64,000 bases of DNA from Mycoplasmopsis maculosa. Lineage in GTDB: Bacteria > Bacillota_I > Bacilli_A > Mycoplasmatales > Metamycoplasmataceae. Position numbers and translations under genes: made by a program. Under the pieces are notes generated by a model. The model saw only the letters and a program-made list of their open reading frames with translations. It was not told where the DNA came from and searched no databases. Each line of letters begins with the position of its first letter. The first letter of the stretch is position 1. Below are positions 53,215 to 64,000 of this stretch, one piece after another. Location of the stretch: NCBI RefSeq assembly GCF_900660665.1, contig NZ_LR215037.1, positions 806,001 through 870,000 on the forward strand, written 5' to 3'.

Positions 53215-54066
53215 ATGTTTTATTTAATTAATAAGCCTTTGAATGAATCTTCATTTAAAACTATAAATAATTTTTCTAAAAAAAATAATATTAAGAAAAT
53301 TGGTCACACTGGAACCCTAGATCCTTTAGCCACAGGACTTTTATTAGTAGCAACAGATTCAGATACAAAGTTGATTCAATATATTAGTGAGGAAGACAAG
53401 ACATATGTGGCAGGTATAAAATTTGGATCATCCACTGAAACTTATGACACAGAAGGTGCAGTTACTAATTTTTCTTCAAATAAAGTTGAAGAAAAAGACT
53501 TAGAAAAAATAGTAAATTGGTTTTTAACACAGGAAGATCAATTTCCTCCTATATATAGTGCAAAAAAAATAAACGGTAAAAAAGCCTATGAAATAGCAAG
53601 AAAAGGCAAAGAAATTGAATTAAAAAAACAAAAAATAAAAGTTAAAAAAGCAAAATTAATTAATTTTGATTTTGAAAATCAAATTCTTTTTATTGAATTA
53701 ACAGTTTCAAAAGGAACATATATTCGTTCATTGGCACATGATTTAGGTATTTTTTTAAAAACATTTGCTCATTTAAACTTTTTAGATAGAACAGCTATTG
53801 GTAGATTAAATAAAAGGTTTTTAAAAGACAATAATTTTGTTAAAATTGATATTACACCGTTTATTAATTTAGAAATATTTGAACCTAATTATAATGACTT
53901 TAAGTTATTAAAAAATGGAGTAACTTTGAGAGTACATAATTTAAAAGACGGCAAATATGCCTTAAGAAATTTTGACGAGATATGGGGTGTTATAAACGTA
54001 GTTAATAATAATTTTAATATTGAAAAAATTTTTGGTGAAAAAATTACAAAATTAGAGGTTTTATGA
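53215..54066 (+). CDS. truB: tRNA pseudouridine-55 synthase TruB
   Basis: Makes pseudouridine in the T loop of tRNAs. The 283-residue protein has GHTGTLDPLATGLLLVAT (catalytic Asp in the family motif), PPIYSAKKINGKKAYEIARKG and VSKGTYIRSLAHDLG. AAGGAG precedes the ATG. It overlaps the HAD gene by 4 bases. Confidence 0.97.
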   Translation: MFYLINKPLNESSFKTINNFSKKNNIKKIGHTGTLDPLATGLLLVATDSDTKLIQYISEEDKTYVAGIKFGSSTETYDTEGAVTNFSSNKVEEKDLEKIVNWFLTQEDQFPPIYSAKKINGKKAYEIARKGKEIELKKQKIKVKKAKLINFDFENQILFIELTVSKGTYIRSLAHDLGIFLKTFAHLNFLDRTAIGRLNKRFLKDNNFVKIDITPFINLEIFEPNYNDFKLLKNGVTLRVHNLKDGKYALRNFDEIWGVINVVNNNFNIEKIFGEKITKLEVL

Positions 54067-54902
54067 AAAAAGAAGATTTAAAAAATAATATTAAGCTTGC
54101 TGCATTTGATATAGATGGCACTATTTTACCTAACGGTACTATGGAATTTAGTTCTAGTATAATAAAAATGTTTGATAAATTAAGTGAAAAAAATATAAAA
54201 ACAACTTTTGCTACTGCTAGAGAATTTGTTACAATAGGCTCTTTATATAAACAATTACCTAAATTAGATTATTTTATAGGTGCGAATGGATCATTTTGTT
54301 ATGATATAAAGAACGATAATATAATTTACGAGAAAACAATTAGTTATGAAGATTTTAAAAAAATATATGATTTTGTTTTAAATGATGAAGATACAAAAAG
54401 CTTTTTAGTAGCTGACAATAAATATGCATACAAAAACCCTGGAATGTTAACAGATACTTGATTTTTATCACCACATAAAGATAAAATAATTGATATGGAT
54501 TTTGAAAAAATTGAAAAAAATCATATACATATAATAACAATTGGATGTGAAAGTGATGATTTTACTACACGTGTTACTGAAAAAGTTAAACAACTAATTG
54601 AAGAAAATAACCTTAATGTTGACATAACAGCAAAATGAAGTAAAGGAATCTTTTTGTGTCCAAAAGGTGTTACAAAATCAAAAACATTAAATTGATTATG
54701 TGATTATTTAAATTTAAAAATTAATGAAAATTTAATAGCGTTTGGTGATAGTTCAAATGATTTTGAAATGATAAGAGATAGTGCTTATGGAGTTGCTATG
54801 AGTAGAGCAAATGATTGAATAAAAAGTGTTGCTAATGATATAGCTACAACTTGTGAAGAAGATGGTGCTTATCATAAATTAATAGAATTAGAGCTTATAT
54901 AA
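54063..54902 (+). CDS. HAD-superfamily hydrolase, Cof type (279 aa)
   Basis: DXDxT opening LAAFDIDGTILPNG, motif II TTFATARE, Lys in motif III (KGVTKSKTLNWLC) and motif IV IAFGDSSNDFEMI. Cof-type HAD enzymes remove phosphate from sugar phosphates or cofactors; the substrate is not clear. Several UGA codons are Trp. ATG overlaps truB and its stop overlaps the ribF start (TAATG). Confidence 0.9.
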
Positions 54903-55765
54903 TGTCATTAAATATATATAATCTTTATAACAAGCCAAAATTTAATAATCCTATTTATATTATAGGTTCATTTGAATCATTTCACTTAGGTCATAATTCC
55001 TTATTTGAAAAGGCAAAAGAAATTAATAAAAATTTAAATAGAGATATAATATTAGTTTTTTTTAAAGATCCTGAAAATATTAATAAAAATCATAAAAATT
55101 TTATTTTTACAGATTTTTTTTATAGAATTCAGTCATTTGCAAACTTGGGTTTTTTAAATGCCATTTATTTAGAGTTTTCTAAATTAAAAGAATTAAAACC
55201 CGACGAATTCTTAAGATTATTAATTAATGATGATAATAAACAAAAAGTGAGCATAATAGTTGGCGAAGACTTTAAGTTTGGCTTTCAAGGAAGTGGAAAT
55301 AAGGATTTACTAATTAAAACTTATGGTAAAGAAAATATTTACATTTTAGAATCACTTAGGATTGGGAATAATATAAAAATTTCAACTTCATTTATTAAAG
55401 AATGTGTTGAATTAGGTGATATAGAATTAGTTAATTCATTAAATTTATTTAAATTTGGCTTTACTTGCGATATTGAAAATGATGAAAATATAAATATTTA
55501 TTTTGATGAAAAAATAATACAAGCAAGACCTGGTCTATATATTGTTTATGTTGAGATCAATAGCATAACCTATTATGCAATTTTAAAAATAGACTATAAA
55601 TATAAACATTTTTTAACTTTTATTGATTTTAAATTTAGTGGTAATTCAATTAAAAATGCAAGAATAATATTTTTAAAATCTTTAAGATTTTTTAAAGATT
55701 TAGTAGACTTAGAAATAACAGAAAAAGACTTAGAAAAAGCTAAAAAAGAATTTTTATTATTTTAA
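54902..55765 (+). CDS. ribF: Riboflavin kinase / FAD synthetase RibF
   Basis: RibF turns riboflavin to FMN and then FAD. The 287-residue protein has IGSFESFHLGHNSLFEKA (nucleotidyltransferase HxGH motif), IVGEDFKFGFQGSG and ISTSFIKECVELGDIE; the C-terminal kinase half shows PGLYIVYVEINS and a shorter tail. FAD made here serves PdhD. Overlapping start with the HAD gene. The kinase motifs are weaker than in E. coli. Confidence 0.9.
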   Translation: MSLNIYNLYNKPKFNNPIYIIGSFESFHLGHNSLFEKAKEINKNLNRDIILVFFKDPENINKNHKNFIFTDFFYRIQSFANLGFLNAIYLEFSKLKELKPDEFLRLLINDDNKQKVSIIVGEDFKFGFQGSGNKDLLIKTYGKENIYILESLRIGNNIKISTSFIKECVELGDIELVNSLNLFKFGFTCDIENDENINIYFDEKIIQARPGLYIVYVEINSITYYAILKIDYKYKHFLTFIDFKFSGNSIKNARIIFLKSLRFFKDLVDLEITEKDLEKAKKEFLLF

Positions 55766-55772
55766 TAATAGT

Positions 55773-55871
55773 GTATTATTAATATGCATTAGTGTTTATT
55801 TAGAACAATGCATTTTATACTTGGTTTAATTTAAATAAATTTTGCTAGGTTAAAACATTTAGGAGAAACAA
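55773..55871 (+). promoter_or_regulatory. Terminator and leader region before rpsO
   Basis: AATAATA/TATTATT directly after ribF, then ATGCATT/AATGCAT (55784-55790 with 55807-55813) followed by TTTTATAC. The latter may end ribF transcription or be part of an rpsO leader. AGGAG lies 7 bases before rpsO. Confidence 0.4.
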
Positions 55872-56138
55872 ATGATAACAAAAGAACAAAAAGCTCAAAT
55901 TGTTGCTAAATATGGTAAAGATAAAAAAGATACAGGTAATATTTTTGTTCAAATAGCTATTTTAACAGCTGAAATTGAAGATTTAAAGCCACACTTTGCT
56001 AACAATCCAAAAGATAACCATTCAAAAAGAGGTTTTTTAGCTAAAATAACAAAACGTAGAATTTTATTACAACATTTAAAATCAGAAAATCTTGATCTTT
56101 ACAACAAAGTATTAGTTGAATTAAATATTAGAAAATAA
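55872..56138 (+). CDS. rpsO: Ribosomal protein S15
   Basis: The 88-residue protein has the S15 core QIAILTAEIEDLKPHFANNPKDNHSKRGFLAKITKRR (split by variable Lys) and ends in a helical NKVLVELNIRK. It binds 16S rRNA early in assembly. TTAGGAG precedes the ATG. Confidence 0.96.
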   Translation: MITKEQKAQIVAKYGKDKKDTGNIFVQIAILTAEIEDLKPHFANNPKDNHSKRGFLAKITKRRILLQHLKSENLDLYNKVLVELNIRK

Positions 56139-56141
56139 TTT

Positions 56142-56169
56142 AAAAAGTATAGCTTCGGCTGCTTTTTTT
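56142..56169 (+). terminator. rpsO terminator
   Basis: AGC-TTCG-GCT tetraloop hairpin inside AAAAAG/CTTTTT arms, then a T-run. Confidence 0.8.
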
Positions 56170-56248
56170 AATTTTGATTATATTTTGGTATAATTAGACT
56201 ACTTGTATTTAATTTTTAATTAAAATCAAAAAATGATCGGAGAAAAAA

Positions 56249-56524
56249 ATGAAAGATTTAACAGTAACAATTATCGATCCAATTGGTTTACATGCGCGTC
56301 CTGCTAGTTTTGTTGCTTCAGAAGCATCAAAATATAAATCAGAGATTTTATTAACACATAATAAAATAGGAAGATCAGGTAACTTAAAATCAATTATGAA
56401 TATTTTAACTTTAGGAATAAAGAAAAATGATTCAATAACTATTAAATTTAATGGTGAAGATGAAAGTGAAGCGCTTGAAGGCGTTAAAAAATCATTAATT
56501 GACAATAATATTATTGAAGGATAA
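56249..56524 (+). CDS. ptsH: Phosphocarrier protein HPr
   Basis: HPr carries phosphate from Enzyme I to sugar permeases. The 91-residue protein has PIGLHARPASFVA (His15) and NLKSIMNILTLGI (regulatory Ser46). A GGAG site lies 7 bases before the ATG. Confidence 0.96.
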   Translation: MKDLTVTIIDPIGLHARPASFVASEASKYKSEILLTHNKIGRSGNLKSIMNILTLGIKKNDSITIKFNGEDESEALEGVKKSLIDNNIIEG

Positions 56525-56613
56525 TTTTTTATTTTTTATAAATAAATATTCTACAAAATATAATTAAATTAAAACTTTTTTAAAAATATAGTTTATAAAT
56601 ATTAAATTTACTC

Positions 56614-56640
56614 TATAATTAGAAATATATTATCGCGATA
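56614..56640 (+). promoter_or_regulatory. rpmF promoter with TATCGCGATA palindrome
   Basis: TATAAT at 56614-56619. TATCGCGATA (56631-56640) falls in the leader, 20 bases before the ATG, a 10-bp perfect palindrome in AT-rich DNA. Confidence 0.5.
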
Positions 56641-56660
56641 TTAAATATTAAGGAGGGGTT

Positions 56661-56861
56661 ATGGCTATAGTTCCAAAACGTAAAACATCTAAACAACGTA
56701 AACACAAAAGACGTACTCATGATGCTTTACCAGTTCAAAACCTTGTTGCATGCAAAAACTGTTCAAACTTAATCCAACAACACCGTGTATGCTATAATTG
56801 TGGTTTTTATAAAGGTCACAAAGTTGAAGGTTACAAGAGTTTAGACTTACGTACACAATAA
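56661..56861 (+). CDS. rpmF: Ribosomal protein L32
   Basis: The 66-residue protein begins MAIVPKRKTSKQRKHKRRT and has two CxxC pairs (CKNCSN, CYNCGF) for zinc. AAGGAGG precedes the ATG. Its terminator was the landing site of the IS30 element. Confidence 0.96.
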   Translation: MAIVPKRKTSKQRKHKRRTHDALPVQNLVACKNCSNLIQQHRVCYNCGFYKGHKVEGYKSLDLRTQ

Positions 56862-56866
56862 TTAAA

Positions 56867-56882
56867 ACCAATTGCTATTGGT
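56867..56882. repeat. IS30 target duplication, left copy
   Basis: ACCAATTGCTATTGGT, identical to 58307-58322. It is the stem of the rpmF terminator. Confidence 0.8.
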
Positions 56883-56904
56883 GCCACATTGTAATTTACA
56901 TCTT
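56883..56904 (+). repeat. IS30 left inverted repeat
   Basis: Nineteen of 22 bases match the right end at 58285-58306. Confidence 0.8.
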
Positions 56905-56905
56905 G

Positions 56906-56946
56906 ACACCCTTTTTTATGCAAAAATTAAAAAAGGGTGTTTTTTT
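56906..56946 (+). terminator. Terminator just inside the IS left end
   Basis: ACACCCTTTTTT and AAAAAAGGGTGT form a 12-bp stem followed by six T. It would stop readthrough from outside genes into the transposase. Confidence 0.8.
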
Positions 56947-56985
56947 ATATAAAAAAATCCCAAGAAAAACTTGAGATCACAGCAA

Positions 56986-58077
56986 ATGAATTATATTAAA
57001 ATTAATTATAAAATAAGAAGCATTATAGATATTAGTTTAAATGTTGAAAGAAAAACTATTTCAGAAATAGCAAAAATTTTAAATATTTCAAGACAATCTA
57101 TTTCAAATGAAATAAAAATAAATTCTGATTATTGAGGTTATAACTCTGAATATGCAGAAGTAAAGCATAGAAATAGAGAAAAATGAAAAAATCATTTTAA
57201 ATTTATAAATAAAATGAATTCATATAAACACTACTCTAAAGAGTTTAAAAACAAATATAACAAAAAAACTTTTAGCGTTGAACTAACACATTTATATATT
57301 AAAAATAATTTTAATTTTAAGATACCAAGCATTAAAACAGTTTATAACTGGATAAATTCAAATTTATGAGTAATAAAGCGAAAAAATATTTTGAGGAAAC
57401 AATACACAAAAGGCGGAAAAAGGGATGGTGGACCTGCTTATAAAAGATTAGTTGGTGCTAGATGAGTCAGACCGTTTTGAACAAGACCAAGAGAAATAAA
57501 CGAAAGAAGTACTTTTGGCCATTGGGAAATAGATTTAATTGTAGGAAAACAAAAAGCAGGGCATTCACACATTCTATCATTTGTCGAAAGATACAGCAGA
57601 TATGGTATTTTGGTAAAAGTTGACAGTAAAAACCCTTGGTATATTGCTTTAATATTATTTGAACTAATAAAAATATACAATTTAAATGTTAAGTCAATAA
57701 CATCTGATAATGGATTTGAATTTAATTCACTTTTTATAATTGGATATAAGTTAAAAATTTTTATTTATAAGGCAGATCCTTATGCTTCTCAGCAAAGAGG
57801 AACAAACGAAAATTTTAATGGATATGTTAGACGTTTTTTTAAGAAAAAAACTGATTTTAATTTAATTTCTAATAATGAAATTTTAAAAGTTCAACGAGAA
57901 ATAAACAATATTCCAAGAAAAATACATGGTTACTTAAGTGCTTCTGAAATGTATGCACTTTGTGAAATAAAAGAGCCTGGTCTAAATATACCATTAAACG
58001 AAAAACTTTACAGTTGACAAAATAAAAAACGAGAAAGTAACGGTTCAAGAAATAAATTCTGGAAAACTAAAAAATAG
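56986..58077 (+). CDS. IS30-family transposase
   Basis: The 363-residue protein has an N-terminal helix-turn-helix (TISEIAKILNISRQSISNEI, about 27-45) and the DDE core: GHWEIDLIVG (first Asp), ITSDNGFEF (second Asp), and QQRGTNENFNGYVRRFF with the Glu. Eight UGA codons are Trp. No strong ribosome site. The frame is intact, so the copy may be active. Confidence 0.92.
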
Positions 58078-58253
58078 AAAGGAAAATGTCTTAAGTTTTT
58101 CTTTTTTTATTTCTACTTTTTTAAAAAAAGTAGCAAAAATAAATAATAATAAACTGCGTTGCTGTACTTTTTCAACCACTAAAAATAGGTGTGGTGAACC
58201 ACTGCTTGTATTTTTGATTACCCGATAGTAATATTTGAAAATAATATATAAAA

Positions 58254-58281
58254 ATGGTAACCAAATTATATTGGTTACCAT
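58254..58281. repeat. Hairpin near the IS right end
   Basis: ATGGTAACCAA and TTGGTTACCAT form an 11-bp stem. With AGTAGCAAAA-type AT sequence before it, the interval 58078-58284 has no gene. Confidence 0.5.
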
Positions 58282-58284
58282 GTA

Positions 58285-58306
58285 AAGATGTAAATTACAA
58301 TTTAGC
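58285..58306 (-). repeat. IS30 right inverted repeat
   Basis: Complement of the left end at 19 of 22 positions. Confidence 0.8.
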
Positions 58307-58322
58307 ACCAATTGCTATTGGT
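58307..58322. repeat. IS30 target duplication, right copy, with original T-run
   Basis: ACCAATTGCTATTGGT followed by TTTTTTTATTTTTT: the original rpmF terminator, now separated from rpmF by the element. Confidence 0.8.
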
Positions 58323-58367
58323 TTTTTTATTTTTTAAAAAACTAATAAAATATATAATATTTTAAAT

Positions 58368-59963
58368 ATGAATTTAGTTGATAACCAAAAAATAGTATTG
58401 TATATAATTTCTTCATTTTTAATTGTTGCAGCTATTTTTTTAGTTTCTTTTTCAACTTATTTTTTAGTAAAAAAACTTATATTTTCTAAATATGAAAAAG
58501 ATATAGAATTAATAATTAACAAAATAAAGAAATTTAATATAGATAAGAAATCAACTTTGATTAGATTTAATACTTTGAGTAACTTCAAACAAGAAAAATA
58601 TTTAGCTATAACAAATAAATTAAAAATAATTGATAATGATATAAAAAATATAAATAAAAATGTTTCCCCTCAATATCAACAATTATTATCTTCAATAAAA
58701 AATAAAAACTTAAAAGAATCGATAATTTTGTATAGAAGTATTAAAAAGTATAATAAAGATTTATTAGCAAAAATAAATGAGTTTATTCTATTAAGTAAAG
58801 AAACTAATAATTATTGAAATATTATTGATTATTATATGATAGAAAATGACAAAATAATTAAACAATTACAATCATATTTAAATATTAACAAAAATAAATT
58901 AGTTAATTCATATGACTATTTAAAAACTGAATTAGATAATATTGCAATCTCTAATTATGAATTAGAAGACAAAAAAATAAAAGATAATATAGAAATAGTT
59001 ACTTTGGAGTCAGAAAATTATCAAAAAAGAATTTTATCTTTAGCAAAAAAAATTGATGCTGTTGTAAATCTAGAATGGTCATTATATTTTGATATACCTA
59101 AAAAAATAGAAAAATTTTCAAAACTTGAAGAAGAGATTAGAACAAAATTAAAAAAAGAATTAAACAATATACAATTTAATTTTTTAAAAAGACCTTTTCA
59201 AGAAAGTATTGAAAAAACAAGAAAGTTATATTCTAAATATTATTTTTATTTTTTAGTTTTTTCTTTAAAAGAAAAATTTAATTTTTATATAAACAGCAAT
59301 ATAAAAACAATTAATTTTGAGATAAATAATATTATCAATGAGTTAAATAATTTAACAATATTGTTTTTAGAAAATGAAAAGTATGAAAGTTTAAACAATG
59401 AGTTTTTTTCTTTGATTTCTCAATTTAATATAGAAAATAAAAATATCTTAGATTTAGAAAAACTAAGTTATTCAGATTATGAGTTTTTTATAGAAAAAAT
59501 TTTAAATATAATTTATGAAATGAATAATTTGATAAGCGAATTTAATAATAATAATTCAATAATTTCTTATAATAAATATTATTTAAAAAATTTAGATTTT
59601 TGATATAACAAAATACTAGAAAATAAAGACATTCTTGAATCAACATCTGAGAATGAAGAAAGAGTTTTAAAATTAGTGTCTTCGTATAGTTCAATTATAA
59701 ATTTACCTGATGAAGAATTACTTAATTATTCTAAAATAAAAGAATTTCAAAAAGATATTTTTTTCATGTATAAGGAATTATTTACAAAATTAATTTATAA
59801 AGATATGACAAAAAAATTAATAAATTATATATCTAAAAGAAATAAAAAAGATACTAATGAAATAGATGACATAATAATAATAACTTCTAAAACGCTTTTA
59901 GAAAAAAGATATAAAGATGCATTTGAAATAATCAGTAATTATTTAATAAGAAAGAGGTTGTAA
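58368..59963 (+). CDS. EzrA-like septation protein (531 aa)
   Basis: One membrane helix at the N-terminus (about 10-33) and a long coiled-coil body with regular Leu/Ile/Lys/Asn heptads. This is the EzrA layout: a membrane-anchored spectrin-like negative regulator of FtsZ rings. In Bacillus ezrA lies close to thiI, as it does here (the thiI start overlaps this stop), which supports the call. Sequence identity to EzrA cannot be judged by eye. Two UGA codons are Trp. Confidence 0.6.
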
Positions 59964-61099
59964 TGTATTCAAAAATTTTAATAAGATATGGGGAATTAAC
60001 TTTAAAAGGCAAAAATAGAGATTCTTTTATAAATTTACTAGCAAAAAATATTAAGAGAATAACTGGAGAAAAACCTATTGTTGAATTTGATAGAATGTAT
60101 TTAACATATTCTGAAGAAAATTTAGAAAATTTAAAATATGTTTTTGGAATTATTTCATATTCCCCTATCATTGAATGTGAAAATGATATAGAAATTATTA
60201 AGCAAAAATCATTATTATTAATAAATAATGAAAATAAAACTTTTAAGGTTTCTGCGAGAAGAAACAATAAATCTTTTAATAATACTTCTAATGAAATAAA
60301 TAATATTATTGGATCTCACGTATTACAAAATTCAAATTTAAAAGTTGATGTTCATAATCCAGATTTAACAATTTTTGTTGAAGTAAGAGGCAAATCTACT
60401 TATATTTTTGATAAAGTAATTCAAGCTCTTGGTGGATTACCAGTAGGTATAAGTGGTAGAGTTTTACATTTAATGTCTGGCGGTATCGATAGTCCTGTTG
60501 CTGCTTTTGAGTTAATGAAAAGAGGAATGCATGTTAGTTATCTTTCATTTGTTTCTCCACCACAAACTGATATTAAAACAATAGAAAAAATGAAAAATAT
60601 TGTTTCTATATTAAATAAATATCAAGGTAATTCAATATTTTATATTGCAAATTATTCAAAATTAATGAATTATATAACTTTTGTATCCAATGAATCATAT
60701 AAAATTAATTTAATGCGTAGAAGTTTTTATAGAATAGCATCTAGAAAGGCAAAAGAATTAAATATTCTCGCTTTGAGTAATGGTGAAAATTTAGGTCAAG
60801 TTGCTAGTCAAACTTTAGAAAGTTTAAGTACAATAGCAAATGCTAGTGATTTATTAATTTTTAGACCATTGCTTACAAATGACAAAATTGAAACAATAGA
60901 AATTGCAAAAAAAATTGGTACTTACGAACCATCAATAATAAAAGCAAACGAAACTTGCGAACTTTTTGCTCCAAAGCAACCAGTCACAAAACCAACTTTA
61001 GAAAAATCTTTGGAATATGAAAAAGAATTAGCACAAATACCTAATTTTGAAGACGAAATTTTAAATTCATTAATAGAAGAACATCATTTTAATAATTAA
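59963..61099 (+). CDS. thiI: tRNA 4-thiouridine synthase ThiI (no rhodanese domain)
   Basis: ThiI makes s4U8 in tRNA. The 378-residue protein has the ferredoxin-like/THUMP N-terminus (ILIRYGELTLKGKNR...), the PP-loop HLMSGGIDSPVAAFELM and SNGENLGQVASQTLESL. The C-terminal rhodanese domain found in E. coli is missing, as in many Firmicutes. Overlaps the EzrA-like stop as TAATG. Confidence 0.95.
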   Translation: MYSKILIRYGELTLKGKNRDSFINLLAKNIKRITGEKPIVEFDRMYLTYSEENLENLKYVFGIISYSPIIECENDIEIIKQKSLLLINNENKTFKVSARRNNKSFNNTSNEINNIIGSHVLQNSNLKVDVHNPDLTIFVEVRGKSTYIFDKVIQALGGLPVGISGRVLHLMSGGIDSPVAAFELMKRGMHVSYLSFVSPPQTDIKTIEKMKNIVSILNKYQGNSIFYIANYSKLMNYITFVSNESYKINLMRRSFYRIASRKAKELNILALSNGENLGQVASQTLESLSTIANASDLLIFRPLLTNDKIETIEIAKKIGTYEPSIIKANETCELFAPKQPVTKPTLEKSLEYEKELAQIPNFEDEILNSLIEEHHFNN

Positions 61100-61135
61100 A
61101 ATAAAATTTTAAAAGATTTTATTTTTTTTTTTTTT
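61098..61135 (+). terminator. thiI terminator
   Basis: AAAATAAAAT/ATTTTATTTT stem and a long T-run. A further hairpin ATGCTTA/TAAGCAT lies at 61172-61196; apart from these 61136-61273 is featureless AT sequence. Confidence 0.75.
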
Positions 61136-61273
61136 ATTTCTTTTTATCAATAAATATATTATTATATATACATGCTTATAGTTATTCGTAAGCATAAAAA
61201 TTACTTTAAATATAAATATCAAAAAATTATTTAAAAAAAATATAAAATTTATTTGTTAAAAATTTATTTAATG

Positions 61274-61476
61274 TATAATGATTAAGTAACTCTTATTGAA
61301 TAAGGGTTAAGATGTTCTTTGAAAACTGAATAGTAAATTTTTTGATATTTACAACGACATCTAAATAAATTAATTTGGTTAATTTGTTTTGATTCATCGA
61401 GTAATCATTTAAATATGATTCATTGAAATGTCTTAAAATACACATCTGTAACAATCAATAGGAAAATACAAATATA
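61274..61476 (+). promoter_or_regulatory. 23S rRNA promoter and leader
   Basis: TATAAT (61274-61279), a starting hairpin TAACTCTTAT/ATAAGGGTTA (61286-61309), then GTTCTTTGAAAACTGAATA (61314-61332). That last string is typical of 16S-23S spacers, where it helps form the 23S processing stem. No 16S gene precedes. AATCAT/ATGATT is another small hairpin. The leader is about 195 nt. Confidence 0.75.

Positions 61477-64000
<2,524 letters not shown>

Larger units (their letters stand above)
56883..58306. mobile_element. IS30-family insertion sequence (IS1630-like), 1,424 bp
   Basis: Terminal inverted repeats GCCACATTGTAATTTACA-TCTT (left) and GCTAAATTGTAATTTACA-TCTT (right, read inward) bracket one transposase gene. 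A 16-bp direct repeat of the rpmF terminator stem is outside both. IS1630 of M. fermentans is known to insert in and duplicate terminator-like inverted repeats; this copy shows the same behaviour. Confidence 0.88.

Overview
The window is chromosomal DNA of a mycoplasma in the broad M. bovis / M. fermentans / M. hominis type group (Mycoplasmopsis-like). It is very AT-rich. UGA must be read as tryptophan in most genes (secA, tuf, eno, topA, the whole transferred element). It carries families typical of the group: a DUF31/MIP-type peptidase end, lipoproteins with lipoboxes, a GdpP-type c-di-AMP phosphodiesterase, a SecDF fusion, and an integrative conjugative element (ICE) of the Mbov_0395-0401 type. 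Several genes split into short UGA-to-UGA fragments under the standard code were rejoined here.

Layout. 1-3.2 kb: end of a DUF31 peptidase, a lipoprotein, and tsaD-tsaB-tsaE (t6A tRNA modification; tsaC lies at 42.6 kb). 3.2-10.5 kb: tuf, eno, three small related membrane proteins, a DUF2188 protein and secA. 10,625-32,874: a 22,250-bp ICE with imperfect terminal inverted repeats starting GGGGGA, flanked by an 8-bp target duplication AAAAAATA, inserted in the topA terminator tail. 32.9-48.2 kb: topA, the pdhDCBA operon (both lipoyl domains fused to E3, none on E2), rpsF-ssb-rpsR behind a structured leader, deoD, tsaC, gdpP-rplI-dnaB and a CNNM transporter. 48.3-48.8 kb: five tRNA genes (Asn, Glu, Val, Thr, Leu). 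49.1-56.9 kb: ruvAB, secDF, truB, a HAD phosphatase, ribF, rpsO, ptsH and rpmF. 56,883-58,306: an IS30-family element inside the rpmF terminator, with a 16-bp target duplication. 58.4-64.0 kb: an EzrA-like protein, thiI, and a 23S rRNA gene cut by the window end, with its own promoter and no 16S gene beside it.

The ICE reads mostly on the minus strand. From its right end it holds a primase-like protein, a pilin-like protein, a membrane channel protein, a TraE/VirB4 ATPase, an ArdC-like anti-restriction protein, a 1650-residue surface protein, a RuvA-like protein, several unknown proteins, a D12-class adenine methyltransferase and a lipoprotein. At its left end lie the DDE transposase-like gene and a structured non-coding end. 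No TraG/VirD4 coupling protein is seen. The only clear promoter near an end (TGC-TATAAT, 10666-10671, minus) points outward. In the integrated form it faces secA; in an excised circle it would read into the transfer operon.

The most striking part is an RNA-rich defence-like island inside the ICE (12.3-15.4 kb). An Abi_2 (AbiD/AbiF) HEPN-type protein is followed by three small-RNA genes in tandem, each with its own TATAAT box and terminator. Two of them (13345-13453 and 13646-13777) are homologous, with compensatory changes in their closing helix. On the other strand lie a Fic/Doc-like gene with a 50-codon partner and three copies of a second RNA family sharing a CGGGCACATTAAAATAAT-like core. 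Published work describes AbiF as a toxin held by a non-coding RNA antitoxin and as a likely ancestor of Cas13; this locus looks like a mycoplasmal version with duplicated RNAs, next to a second, unexplained RNA family.
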